Assembly (NCBI GenBank): GCA_017442805.1 | Contig: JAFRZA010000012.1 | Span: forward strand, 1 to 60,554 | Direction of reading: 5' to 3' | From: Erysipelotrichaceae bacterium | GTDB taxonomy: Bacteria; Bacillota_I; Bacilli_A; Erysipelotrichales; Erysipelotrichaceae | DNA length: 60,554 nucleotides | In this document: positions 52,289 through 59,935 of the stretch, piece by piece | How positions within the stretch are numbered: position 1 is the first letter of the stretch | Layout: each line of letters starts with the position of its first letter | Made by a program: the position numbers and the translations under genes | The notes under the pieces: generated by a model | What the model was told of the DNA's origin: nothing | Databases searched by the model: none | The model's input: only the letters and a program-made list of their open reading frames with translations

Positions 52289-53142
52289 TGAACAAGAGCT
52301 ACCGCATAGGTGCATATGAAAAAGCCTTCCCTGAAGGCTTTAATATTGCTTACATGCTGGAGATGGCCCGCAATGCCGGCTATGATTTTTTCGAACTGAG
52401 CATTGACCGGACGGAAAAGCGGATCGGGCGTCTTTACAGCGACGAATACATCGATAACCTGAAGAAGGCGATGGATGAGAAGAAAATAAGAGTTGAATCA
52501 ATCTGTCTTTCCGCGCTGAGCACCTACACATTGGGCAACAGCGATCCTGAGAAGGAGAAAAGAGCAGTTGAGATCTTCCGCAAGACCATGGATTTCGCCT
52601 GCCGTCTTGACATTCCGGTCATTCAGATTCCGGCCTGCGACATGCCGAAGTTTGATCCCCGCGACGGCCAGACCGACAGACGTTTCCGCGATAATCTGAA
52701 GATGCTTCTTAAAGAAGCTCAGCAGAAGGGACTGACGATCGGACTGGAAAACATGGAAAACGACTACATGGACACCATCGCCAAGAGCATAGATCTGTTA
52801 AGGGAAATGAACTGTGCCTGTTTCCGGCTTTATTCCGATTCCGGCAATACCTATAACGGTAACCGGCTGGCCGGCAGCGATTATCTGGAAGATCTGGAGA
52901 AAGGCAGAGGATATTACCATGCTTTCCATCTCAAGGAAGTAAATGAAGTTCGCTATGGCGGTCTGTTTTACGGAAAGGGCCATTGCGATTTTGCCGGAAT
53001 GGTCAGAAAGGTCTGGTCCATGGGCGTCAGGCAGTTCGTTCTGGAATACTGGTATACCGGAAGTCCGAACTGGCTGAAGGATCTGGCCGAAGCCAGAAGA
53101 ATGTGCGAGGAATGGATACGGGGAGCGATGGAAAATGTTTGA
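52288..53142 (+). CDS. L-ribulose-5-phosphate 3-epimerase (UlaE/SgbU-like)
   Basis: Predicted to interconvert L-xylulose-5-phosphate and L-ribulose-5-phosphate. The 284 residues form a xylose-isomerase-like TIM barrel: YRIGAYEKAFPEGFNIAYMLEMARNAGYDFFELSID, VESICLSAL, IQIPACDMPKFDP and IGLENMENDYMDT (metal Glu). DSGNTYNG, FHLKEVNEVRYGGLFYGKGHCDF and FVLEYWY follow. The glutamate, aspartate and histidine metal ligands of the family are present. In ulaE operons the gene serves ascorbate use; no ascorbate transport genes are here. It overlaps both neighbours. Confidence 0.87.
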   Translation: MNKSYRIGAYEKAFPEGFNIAYMLEMARNAGYDFFELSIDRTEKRIGRLYSDEYIDNLKKAMDEKKIRVESICLSALSTYTLGNSDPEKEKRAVEIFRKTMDFACRLDIPVIQIPACDMPKFDPRDGQTDRRFRDNLKMLLKEAQQKGLTIGLENMENDYMDTIAKSIDLLREMNCACFRLYSDSGNTYNGNRLAGSDYLEDLEKGRGYYHAFHLKEVNEVRYGGLFYGKGHCDFAGMVRKVWSMGVRQFVLEYWYTGSPNWLKDLAEARRMCEEWIRGAMENV

Positions 53143-54178
53143 TTTTGATAAGGAACTGCAGCTGGCAGCCGGTCTGGAAATAAAATGGTCAGCCATTGAC
53201 AATAAGAAGATCCTGATAACTGGAGCTACCGGACTAATCGGCAAGTATCTGATTGAAGTGATCCTCAAAAGAAATGAGATCAGCGGTACCGATACCCATG
53301 TGATCGCGGTAGGGCGTAATGAAGAGAAGTTCAGAGCCCGTTTTGCCGACGTCAGGGGAATTGAGACGGTCAGCTTCCTGAAGCACGACGTTCAGCAACC
53401 GTTCGATGACTTTGATCAGCGCGTTGACATGATCGTTCACATGGCTTCCAATACCCATCCCAAGCTTTACGCTACCGACCCCATCGGAACGGAAATGAGC
53501 AACATCCTCGGTACTTATTACCTGCTTCAGCTGGCCGGACGCAACCCGGGATGCCGGTTCGTCTTCGCTTCTTCGGGAGACATCTACGGCGACAACCGCT
53601 CGGGAAACGAATTCATCAGCGAAGATGACTGCGGCTACATCAACTGCAACACTCTGAGAGCCGGCTACATCGAAGGCAAGAGAGCCTCGGAAGCCCTCTG
53701 CAACGCCTATCACGAAGCTGAAGGAATTGACTTCGTCATTGCCCGTTTCTGCCGTCTCTACGGTCCGACGATGCAGCTGTCTGATTCAAAGGCGATCTCG
53801 CAGTTCATCAACAAGGCCATCAACAGGGAAGACATCGTGCTCAAGAGCAAGGGCACCCAGACTTTCTCCTATCTCTACATCCATGACGCCGTCTGCGGAT
53901 TGCTGACGGTGATGTGCAACGGCATCGACGGCAACGCCTACAACATTGCCGACAATGATCAGGCGCTTTCGCTGAAGGACCTGGCTGCCGTACTGGCGCA
54001 GATCGGTGAAAGCCGGGTAGTATTCGATCTTCCCGATGATGTGGAAAAGAAAGGCGCTTCAACATTCCAGAACGTCAAGCTGGACGGCCGGAAGCTGATG
54101 TCGCTGAGCTGGAAGAGCCGGGTAGAGCTGGCTGACGGTTTGAGACATACCGTTGAAGAATTAAGAAAAATGAACTAG
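53135..54178 (+). CDS. NAD-dependent epimerase/dehydratase-type reductase
   Basis: Extended short-chain dehydrogenase of 347 residues. The nucleotide site is ILITGATGLIGKYLIEVIL, followed by HMASNTHP, the serine of FASSGDIYG and the catalytic pair YIEGK of RAGYIEGKRASE. Family members act on nucleotide-linked sugars. In this operon the likely substrate is a CDP-ketopentose, reduced to CDP-pentitol as in the pneumococcal CDP-arabinitol route, but that is inference. It begins eight bases before the end of the previous gene. Confidence 0.8.
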   Translation: MFDFDKELQLAAGLEIKWSAIDNKKILITGATGLIGKYLIEVILKRNEISGTDTHVIAVGRNEEKFRARFADVRGIETVSFLKHDVQQPFDDFDQRVDMIVHMASNTHPKLYATDPIGTEMSNILGTYYLLQLAGRNPGCRFVFASSGDIYGDNRSGNEFISEDDCGYINCNTLRAGYIEGKRASEALCNAYHEAEGIDFVIARFCRLYGPTMQLSDSKAISQFINKAINREDIVLKSKGTQTFSYLYIHDAVCGLLTVMCNGIDGNAYNIADNDQALSLKDLAAVLAQIGESRVVFDLPDDVEKKGASTFQNVKLDGRKLMSLSWKSRVELADGLRHTVEELRKMN

Positions 54179-54191
54179 AAAGAGGATCCAT

Positions 54192-54899
54192 ATGCTTGAA
54201 GAAATGAAGGAAAGAGTATACCGGGCCAACATGGATTTGGTGGCCAAGGGAGTTGTCATCTATACCTGGGGAAATGTCAGTGAAATCGACCGTGAGAAGG
54301 GTCTGGTCGTCATCAAGCCTTCCGGCGTCGATTATGACAGCATGAAACCGTCAGACATGGTAGTCGTGGACCTGAAGACGGGCAAAGTAGTCGAAGGGGA
54401 ACTCAATCCCTCAAGCGATACCCCGACGCATCTGAAGCTTTACAACGCCTTTGAGCAGATCGGCGGCATCACCCATACTCATTCCACCTACTGCGCAGCC
54501 TTTGCCCAGGCCGGCCGCGACCTGAAGGCGCTGGGAACGACGCACGCCGATTCTTTCTACGGCGATGTTCCCTGCACCAGAAGCCTGACCAGGGAAGAAG
54601 TTGAAGGCGATTATGAAGGCAATACCGGTGAAGTCATCATTGAAACGATAAGGGAAAAGGGCTATGACGTCATGGCCATTCCCGCCATCCTGGTCAGAAA
54701 TCACGGACCGTTTGCCTGGGGAAAGAACGCCGCCAGTTCCGTATATAACGCGGTGGTATGCGAAAAATGCGCGGAAATGGCGCTGAAGTCTTTCGCTCTG
54801 AATCCCGAGGCCGACATGCCGCAGTACATTCTCGACAAGCATTATTACCGCAAGCACGGCCCCAACGCCTATTACGGTCAGATCAAAAAGAGGAAATAG
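54192..54899 (+). CDS. L-ribulose-5-phosphate 4-epimerase (AraD/UlaF-like)
   Basis: Zinc enzyme that interconverts L-ribulose-5-phosphate and D-xylulose-5-phosphate by aldol chemistry. The 235 residues show TWGNVSEIDREKGLVVIKPSGVDYDSM, LNPSSDTPTHLKLYN, the zinc ligands GGITHTHSTYCAAFA and LVRNHGPFAWGKNAASSVYNAVV. All match AraD/UlaF/SgbE. With the 3-epimerase upstream it links the D-xylulose-5-phosphate pool to L-pentuloses. There is no arabinose or ascorbate gene nearby, which supports a biosynthetic role. Confidence 0.9.
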   Translation: MLEEMKERVYRANMDLVAKGVVIYTWGNVSEIDREKGLVVIKPSGVDYDSMKPSDMVVVDLKTGKVVEGELNPSSDTPTHLKLYNAFEQIGGITHTHSTYCAAFAQAGRDLKALGTTHADSFYGDVPCTRSLTREEVEGDYEGNTGEVIIETIREKGYDVMAIPAILVRNHGPFAWGKNAASSVYNAVVCEKCAEMALKSFALNPEADMPQYILDKHYYRKHGPNAYYGQIKKRK

Positions 54900-54903
54900 G
54901 ATC

Positions 54904-55734
54904 ATGGAGCTTACCGACCATAACGGACATACCTATTCACTGGAAAGACTGCAGGAAAGGATGCTTGGCATCCTTAAATACATCGATTCCGTAGCCCGGA
55001 AAAACGGCATTCCCTATTATCTGGCTTACGGTACTCTGATCGGCGCCGTCAGACATCACGGCTTCATCCCCTGGGATGACGACGCGGACATCCTGATCAC
55101 CAGAGACAACTATTACAGGCTGATCGATGCCATCGTCAGCGACAATGACCAACGATATCAGATCATGTCGCTGGTCAACAATAAGGACTGGTATACTTCC
55201 TGCGCAAGAGTAGTCGATACCCATACCAGAATCGGCCAGCCGTTTTCCCGGCTTCTCAAGGATCATCACGTCTTCGTCGACATCATGCCTCTTGACGGCA
55301 TGCCCGAAGGCGATCTGGTATGTAAATTCCACTTTACGCTGATGAGCTTCTACAAGATCATGGCGCAGTGCGCTGACCATCAGTTCGTCGTCGATTATGA
55401 GCGCTTCCCGACGATAAAGAAGATCCTGAAGCCTTTCGCTTCGATCATGGGCGCCCGCTACTGGGGCGAAAAAGCCGACCGTCTGGCCAGAAAGCGTAAT
55501 TACAACACCTCCAGGCTGATCGGCTATGGAACGGCGAATCACAAGGAAGGCGAGATCACCAAAGACGCCTATGCTTCAACGCTTGACTGCGATTTCTGCG
55601 ATACGAAGCTGATGATCCCCGTTGGCTATGATGAGATACTGACGAGTCAGTACGGCGATTACATGCAGCTGCCTCCGGAGAACAAGCGCATGCCGATCCA
55701 CATTTACGACATTTACGATCTGGGAGAAGACTGA
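54904..55734 (+). CDS. LicD-family phosphotransferase
   Basis: A 276-residue LicD/fukutin-type protein: YYLAYGTLIGAVRHHGFIPWDDDADILITRDNYYRLI is the family hallmark, with the acidic DDDAD metal site. LicD proteins move phosphocholine or other phospho-alcohols from CDP donors to surface glycans. Here the donor could be the CDP-pentitol made by the upstream genes; no licA/licC choline genes are present. It starts four bases after the 4-epimerase gene and overlaps the next gene by one base. Confidence 0.88.
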   Translation: MELTDHNGHTYSLERLQERMLGILKYIDSVARKNGIPYYLAYGTLIGAVRHHGFIPWDDDADILITRDNYYRLIDAIVSDNDQRYQIMSLVNNKDWYTSCARVVDTHTRIGQPFSRLLKDHHVFVDIMPLDGMPEGDLVCKFHFTLMSFYKIMAQCADHQFVVDYERFPTIKKILKPFASIMGARYWGEKADRLARKRNYNTSRLIGYGTANHKEGEITKDAYASTLDCDFCDTKLMIPVGYDEILTSQYGDYMQLPPENKRMPIHIYDIYDLGED

Positions 55735-56855
55735 TGCTATACATCGTAATGCAGATCATCTTCCTCGGACTTGATTTCCTGTATCTTTTCATCAAGTTAT
55801 GCCCGAGACGGCATAAGGTCGTTTTCCTTTCGCGGCAGTCCAATAAGCCCAGCAGCGACATCCTGCTGGTACAAAAGCGGCTGCATGAGACTGATCCGCA
55901 GATTGAAACGGTAATTTTATGCCGCACGCTGGACAGCGGTCTTAAGAATAAGATTTCCTACATCTTCCACATGTTCGTTCAGATGTATCACATCGCCACC
56001 AGCGAAACGGCCGTTCTGGATTCCTACTGCATCGTAATCAGCTGCCTGCATCATAAGAAAAGCCTGAAGGTAATTCAGATGTGGCACGGACTGGGATGCT
56101 TCAAGAAGTTCGGCTACAGCGTTCTGGGAAAGAGCGGAGGCTCTTCCCTGAAGATCGCCAGAGCCATGCACATGCACGAAAACTATGACATGGTATTCAC
56201 TTCTTCCAAACATACCGTAAAGGCCTTCATGGAAGGTTTCAACGCCAGGGAGGAACAGATGGTGATAGCTCCGCTGCCGAAAGTCGACCTGCTGCGCGAC
56301 AAAAAGTACATGAATGACAGAGCCGAAGAGATCAGAAACCGTCATCCTGAAATGCGCCGGAAGTTCAACATCGTCTACGCTCCCACCTTCCGCAAGGATG
56401 AAAGCCGGCTGGAGGAAGCGATCCGGGAAATGATCGAGTATACCGATTTCAGCCGCTACAATCTGATCCTCTGCCTGCATCCCGTCAGCAGAATAACCAT
56501 TGAGGATCCCCGCATCATCGTTGACCGGGACTTCTATTCCTATGAAATGGCCGCTGCCGGTGATGCCGTCATCAGCGACTATTCGGCAACGACATACGAA
56601 ATGGCCATCATGGACAAGAAGATCTATTACTACGTCTTTGACCGTGAACTATATGACGAGGAACGCGGCTTTTATACGCCGCTGGACGAATTCCCGGGCA
56701 CGAAGTGCCGTGATCTTAAAACGCTGTTCGCGGAGATCGAGAAGCCGGATTACGATCAGCAGGCTGTCCGGGATTTCGTGGATAAGTACATCGATCCGGA
56801 TATCAGAGACTGCTGCGGACACATCGTAGAATTGATTCTGAAGAAGAAAAACTAA
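55734..56855 (+). CDS. CDP-glycerol/ribitol phosphotransferase-like protein (TagB/TagF family)
   Basis: A 373-residue membrane-associated transferase with an N-terminal hydrophobic segment (LYIVMQIIFLGLDFLYLFIKL). Family motifs are IQMWHGLGCFKKFGY, the region after VFTSSKHTVKAF, VYAPTFRKDES and VISDYSATTYEMAIMDKKIYYYVFD. TagB-type enzymes add one glycerol phosphate to a teichoic primer, and TagF/TarL-types polymerise. The length fits TagB or a short TarL. In this operon it would use the CDP-pentitol. The TAA stop is in the terminator stem. Confidence 0.87.
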   Translation: MLYIVMQIIFLGLDFLYLFIKLCPRRHKVVFLSRQSNKPSSDILLVQKRLHETDPQIETVILCRTLDSGLKNKISYIFHMFVQMYHIATSETAVLDSYCIVISCLHHKKSLKVIQMWHGLGCFKKFGYSVLGKSGGSSLKIARAMHMHENYDMVFTSSKHTVKAFMEGFNAREEQMVIAPLPKVDLLRDKKYMNDRAEEIRNRHPEMRRKFNIVYAPTFRKDESRLEEAIREMIEYTDFSRYNLILCLHPVSRITIEDPRIIVDRDFYSYEMAAAGDAVISDYSATTYEMAIMDKKIYYYVFDRELYDEERGFYTPLDEFPGTKCRDLKTLFAEIEKPDYDQQAVRDFVDKYIDPDIRDCCGHIVELILKKKN

Positions 56856-56875
56856 AAGCGCTCATCAGCGCTTTT
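56854..56875. terminator. Bidirectional terminator between convergent genes
   Basis: AAAAGCGCT (56854-56862) pairs with AGCGCTTTT (56867-56875) around CATC. Each gene's TAA stop lies in or at the edge of the stem. Confidence 0.9.
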
Positions 56876-57644
56876 ATTCTCCGTTAATCTCTGTTTCGTT
56901 TTCGTCTTCGTGAGCCAGCGGATGAAACAGCGCGAACTGCCGTTCATTTCGCAGCATCAGTTCGAAATTGTCACGGGCCTTGGGGTACTTATGATAGATG
57001 CCGTGCAGAAGATCCTTCATGCTCTGTCTTTCGCTGCTGCCGTCATTACCGCAGAGATTCTTGGATATCGGCATTTCCAGGGATGACGCGAATCTGGCGA
57101 TGTCCTTTTCATAGGCGTAGATCAGCGGACGGATCTGCGTCATGCCGCTTCTTTCCAGAAAGGCTCTGGGCTGAAATGTGGCGACTCTGCCGCCGTAGAT
57201 CATGTTCATGAACAGGGTTTCAAGAGCGTCATCGTTATGATGGGCCAGAGCCAGTTTGTTACAGCCGTGCTCTATGGCAGCGTTGATCAGGGCGCCTTTG
57301 CGCAGCCGGGAACAGAGCGAACAGGAGATCCTTCCCTCATCATTGGCGTGAAGTCTCAGTATTTCCGCGATCTGAGTAGAATGAATGATCACTTCAAGAT
57401 CGCAACGGCGGAAGTACTCCTGTACTTCCTCCATGCCTCTGTTTCCGAAACCCATGTCGCAGTAGATCGGTACCAGCTCATAGTTCTTGTGGGAAAACTG
57501 TCTGTACAGATTCAGACAGTAAAGCAGAACGGAGGAATCCTTGCCGCCGGAAACACCGACCGCGATGCGGTCGCCGTCATGGATCAGATCGTAATCATTG
57601 TCGGCTTTTCGGAGACAGCCAAGAACCTTTTTTACGCATTTCAT
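56874..57644 (-). CDS. TtcA-like tRNA 2-thiolation protein
   Basis: PP-loop ATPase of 256 residues, predicted to thiolate a tRNA base. It has AVGVSGGKDSSVLLYCLNLY, the central CSLCSRLRKGAL pair of cysteines, ALAHHNDDALETLFMNMIYGGR and a later NLCGNDG cysteine. The CxxC layout fits TtcA (C32 of tRNA), but related proteins act on other bases. It is the only minus-strand gene in the accessory block. The -10 TATAAT at 57658-57653 is so close to the ATG that the mRNA may be nearly leaderless. Confidence 0.85.
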   Translation of the reverse strand: MKCVKKVLGCLRKADNDYDLIHDGDRIAVGVSGGKDSSVLLYCLNLYRQFSHKNYELVPIYCDMGFGNRGMEEVQEYFRRCDLEVIIHSTQIAEILRLHANDEGRISCSLCSRLRKGALINAAIEHGCNKLALAHHNDDALETLFMNMIYGGRVATFQPRAFLERSGMTQIRPLIYAYEKDIARFASSLEMPISKNLCGNDGSSERQSMKDLLHGIYHKYPKARDNFELMLRNERQFALFHPLAHEDENETEINGE

Positions 57645-57652
57645 ACTCTAAT

Positions 57653-57684
57653 ATTATAGCCCGAAGGGGAAAATATGCTATTAT
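57653..57684. promoter_or_regulatory. Divergent ttcA and truB promoters
   Basis: Minus strand: TATAAT (57658-57653) nine bases before the ttcA ATG. Plus strand: TGCTATTAT (57676-57684), an extended -10 for truB. Neither has a clear -35. Confidence 0.45.
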
Positions 57685-57699
57685 TTCAAGGGTGAAAAC

Positions 57700-58539
57700 A
57701 TGGACGGAATCATTCCTGTAAACAAGCCGTCAGGCATTACTTCCCATGATCTGGTACAGAAGGCGAGAAAGAAACTGGGTACCAGCCGCATCGGGCACAC
57801 CGGGACTCTTGATCCGCTGGCGGAAGGGCTCATGATCCTGACCGTCGGCAAAGCCACCAAGATCCTTCCTTTCCTGTCGCACTGCTTCAAGGAATATGTC
57901 GCGACGATGAAGCTGGGAATCAGAACGGATACGCTGGACGTTACCGGGGAAGTTCTGGAAACCGCTGATGTCAGAGAATATGATGATGAAACGATCAACG
58001 GAATTCTGCAGTCCTTTCTGGGAGACAGCCTGCAGATGCCGCCCATGTACTCAGCCAAGAAGGTAAACGGAAAGAAACTCTATGAACTGGCCAGAAAAAA
58101 CCGGGAAATAGAAAGACCGAAGCAGCCGATAACCGTCAGGGAGATGGAGCTGCTCAGTCATCATGGAAATGTGATCATCTTCCGTACCGTCTGTTCAACC
58201 GGTACTTATGTCCGGGTGCTGATTGAAGACATCGCGGAAAAACTGGGAACGGTCGCGGTGATGAGCGCCCTGAAGAGGACGGCAATCGACCGCTACCTGT
58301 TGGAAGATGCCTGTCAGATTGACCAGCTTGATGAAAACGTCAGGCTCATCAGCGCCTATGAAGCGCTGAACAACTATCATTATGTCGAAGTAGAAGACAT
58401 CAGTGATGTAATGAACGGCAAGCCGCTGAAACTGGATGAAGATCTTCCCGATACGGTGATGATCACTCATGAAGGCGAAGTACTGGCCTGTTATGAAAGA
58501 CAGAACGGCATGTTTTACTGCCGGAGAGGGTTATGGTAA
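57700..58539 (+). CDS. truB: tRNA pseudouridine-55 synthase TruB
   Basis: Makes pseudouridine 55 in the T loop of tRNA. The 279 residues have GIIPVNKPSGITSHDLV, GHTGTLDPLAEGLMILTVGKATK with the catalytic Asp, QMPPMYSAKKVNGKKLYELAR and the C-terminal PUA-like part. AAGGGTG precedes the ATG. It overlaps ribF, the usual partner. It would normally follow rbfA, which here lies 10 kb upstream. Confidence 0.95.
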   Translation: MDGIIPVNKPSGITSHDLVQKARKKLGTSRIGHTGTLDPLAEGLMILTVGKATKILPFLSHCFKEYVATMKLGIRTDTLDVTGEVLETADVREYDDETINGILQSFLGDSLQMPPMYSAKKVNGKKLYELARKNREIERPKQPITVREMELLSHHGNVIIFRTVCSTGTYVRVLIEDIAEKLGTVAVMSALKRTAIDRYLLEDACQIDQLDENVRLISAYEALNNYHYVEVEDISDVMNGKPLKLDEDLPDTVMITHEGEVLACYERQNGMFYCRRGLW

Positions 58540-59183
58540 TGATATACGACTGCTGCATAGGAAACTTTGACGGTGTCCACAGAGGGCATCAGAAACTGAT
58601 CGCCCGGACCGTACAGTCAGCCAGGGAACACGGCATGATACCGGCGGCCATCGTTTTCGATCCCCATCCCGCAGTATTTCTCAGCGGAAAAAGCGTGCCG
58701 CTGCTGACTTCTCTTGAACAGAAGAAGAAACTGCTTTATCAGTACGGGATCGAGGAAGTGATCATCTTTCCCTTCGATGAAGTGATCGCTTCAATGAGAG
58801 CGGAGGATTTCCTGAACTTCGTTCTCAATGAAATGGAAATACATACGCTGTTCTGCGGCACGGACTTCCGCTTCGGAAACAGGGCTTTGGGCAATAAGGA
58901 GACGCTGTTAAACAGCGACAGAAGGAAATTTGAAGTCGAGGTAGTTGATGAGCTGATCCTGGATGAGCGGAAGGTTTCCTCTTCCGTCATCAGAAATCTG
59001 ATCGCTGATGGTGAAGTGGAAAAAGCCGTCGAGTACCTCGGTCATTACTATGAGATCGAGAGTGCGGAAAACGTCCTGCCGCCTGAAGGGAAGTATCTTG
59101 TTGAAGTCAACGGTGAAGAAAGGGAATACCGCTTTAAGACAGCGTCCAAAGTCCGCCGCCTGAGCTTCATCCGTGAACTGTAA
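58533..59183 (+). CDS. ribF: RibF FAD synthetase with shrunken riboflavin kinase domain
   Basis: The N-terminal domain matches FMN adenylyltransferase: CIGNFDGVHRGHQKLI, FDPHPAVFL, FCGTDFRFGNRALGN and SSSVIRNLIADGEVEKAVEYLGHYYEI. Bifunctional RibF has about 310 residues; this one has 216. After 'YLGHYYEI' only about 50 residues remain (LPPEGKYLVEVNGEEREYRF..RRLSFIREL), which recall the outer strands of the kinase barrel but lack the GFPTAN nucleotide motif. FAD synthesis is likely, riboflavin phosphorylation doubtful. ATG 58533 or 58539 may start it; both overlap truB. Confidence 0.88.
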   Translation: MVMIYDCCIGNFDGVHRGHQKLIARTVQSAREHGMIPAAIVFDPHPAVFLSGKSVPLLTSLEQKKKLLYQYGIEEVIIFPFDEVIASMRAEDFLNFVLNEMEIHTLFCGTDFRFGNRALGNKETLLNSDRRKFEVEVVDELILDERKVSSSVIRNLIADGEVEKAVEYLGHYYEIESAENVLPPEGKYLVEVNGEEREYRFKTASKVRRLSFIREL

Positions 59184-59205
59184 TCTGTAATTTTACGCTT
59201 TTGTA

Positions 59206-59214
59206 TGATAAAAT
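59206..59214 (+). promoter_or_regulatory. asp23-nusB promoter (extended -10)
   Basis: TGATAAAAT, 18 bases before the asp23 start, after an AT-rich stretch. Confidence 0.45.
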
Positions 59215-59232
59215 GAATGAGAGGTTTTAACT

Positions 59233-59553
59233 ATGGGATATATAGCTGCTAAGAAAAAAGAAAACTCTATCGGCCTGATCGCGCTGTCAACAGCGGTTTT
59301 CGAGGGAATTGCCAAGCACGCTCTTGATGAAGACAGGGACGTAAAGCCCTACAGACCTTCCAGCAGGAACTCTTTCAAGTGCAAGGTCGTCGAAGACCAT
59401 ATCCACATTGACGCCGGCGTTCTGATCAGAAACGGAGCGATCGTATCCGATACGGCTGCCAGAGCGCAGGCTCTGATCAAAAACAGCGTCGCTCAGATGA
59501 CGGGCTACCACAATACCAGCGTTAATGTCGTAGTGAAGGGATTCTTCAAATAG
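59233..59553 (+). CDS. Asp23/Gls24 family protein (YqhY type)
   Basis: A 106-residue Asp23 protein: NSIGLIALSTAVFEGIAKHALDED..FKCKVVEDHIHIDAGVLIRNGAIVSDTAARAQALIKNSVAQMTGYHNTSVNVVVKGF. Its place before nusB matches yqhY of Bacillus, which is linked to control of acetyl-CoA carboxylase. It is distinct from the YloU-type copy at 32094. Confidence 0.88.
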   Translation: MGYIAAKKKENSIGLIALSTAVFEGIAKHALDEDRDVKPYRPSSRNSFKCKVVEDHIHIDAGVLIRNGAIVSDTAARAQALIKNSVAQMTGYHNTSVNVVVKGFFK

Positions 59554-59557
59554 GAAA

Positions 59558-59935
59558 ATGACCAGAAGAGAACAGAGAATAAGGATCATGACCTGTATCT
59601 ATCAGTATCTTTTGACCGGAAAGGACATTGATGATATCTTCTCAGAGAACCTTGACATTGACGATAAGGAATCGATTTCCTACATCGTCAACAATACCGT
59701 TGGCGTCCTGAACAATCTCGATGAGCTGATTGCCCGGATCGAGCTTTTTCTGACGGATTATCAGTTTGACAGGCTCGGCTATCTGGAACAGTCCATCCTG
59801 CTATTGGGCGCTTATGAACTGGACCAGAAACAGATTGACAGACCGGTCATCATCAATGAGGCCATCGAGATAGCCAAGCAGTACTGTGACAAGGACGCTC
59901 CGAAATTCATCAACGGAGTTCTTGACAACTTATGA
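59558..59935 (+). CDS. nusB: Transcription antitermination factor NusB
   Basis: Binds boxA RNA with S10 during rRNA transcription. The 125-residue all-helical protein begins TRREQRIRIMTCIYQYLLTG and includes LGYLEQSILLLGAYEL and VIINEAIEIAKQYCDKDAPKFINGVLDNL, the family's most conserved end. Four-base overlap with xseA. Confidence 0.93.
   Translation: MTRREQRIRIMTCIYQYLLTGKDIDDIFSENLDIDDKESISYIVNNTVGVLNNLDELIARIELFLTDYQFDRLGYLEQSILLLGAYELDQKQIDRPVIINEAIEIAKQYCDKDAPKFINGVLDNL

Noticed and set aside
59040..59232. A broken riboflavin kinase domain downstream of ribF
   Set aside because: Only 50 bases separate ribF from the next gene, and no other frame in the region encodes the kinase motifs.
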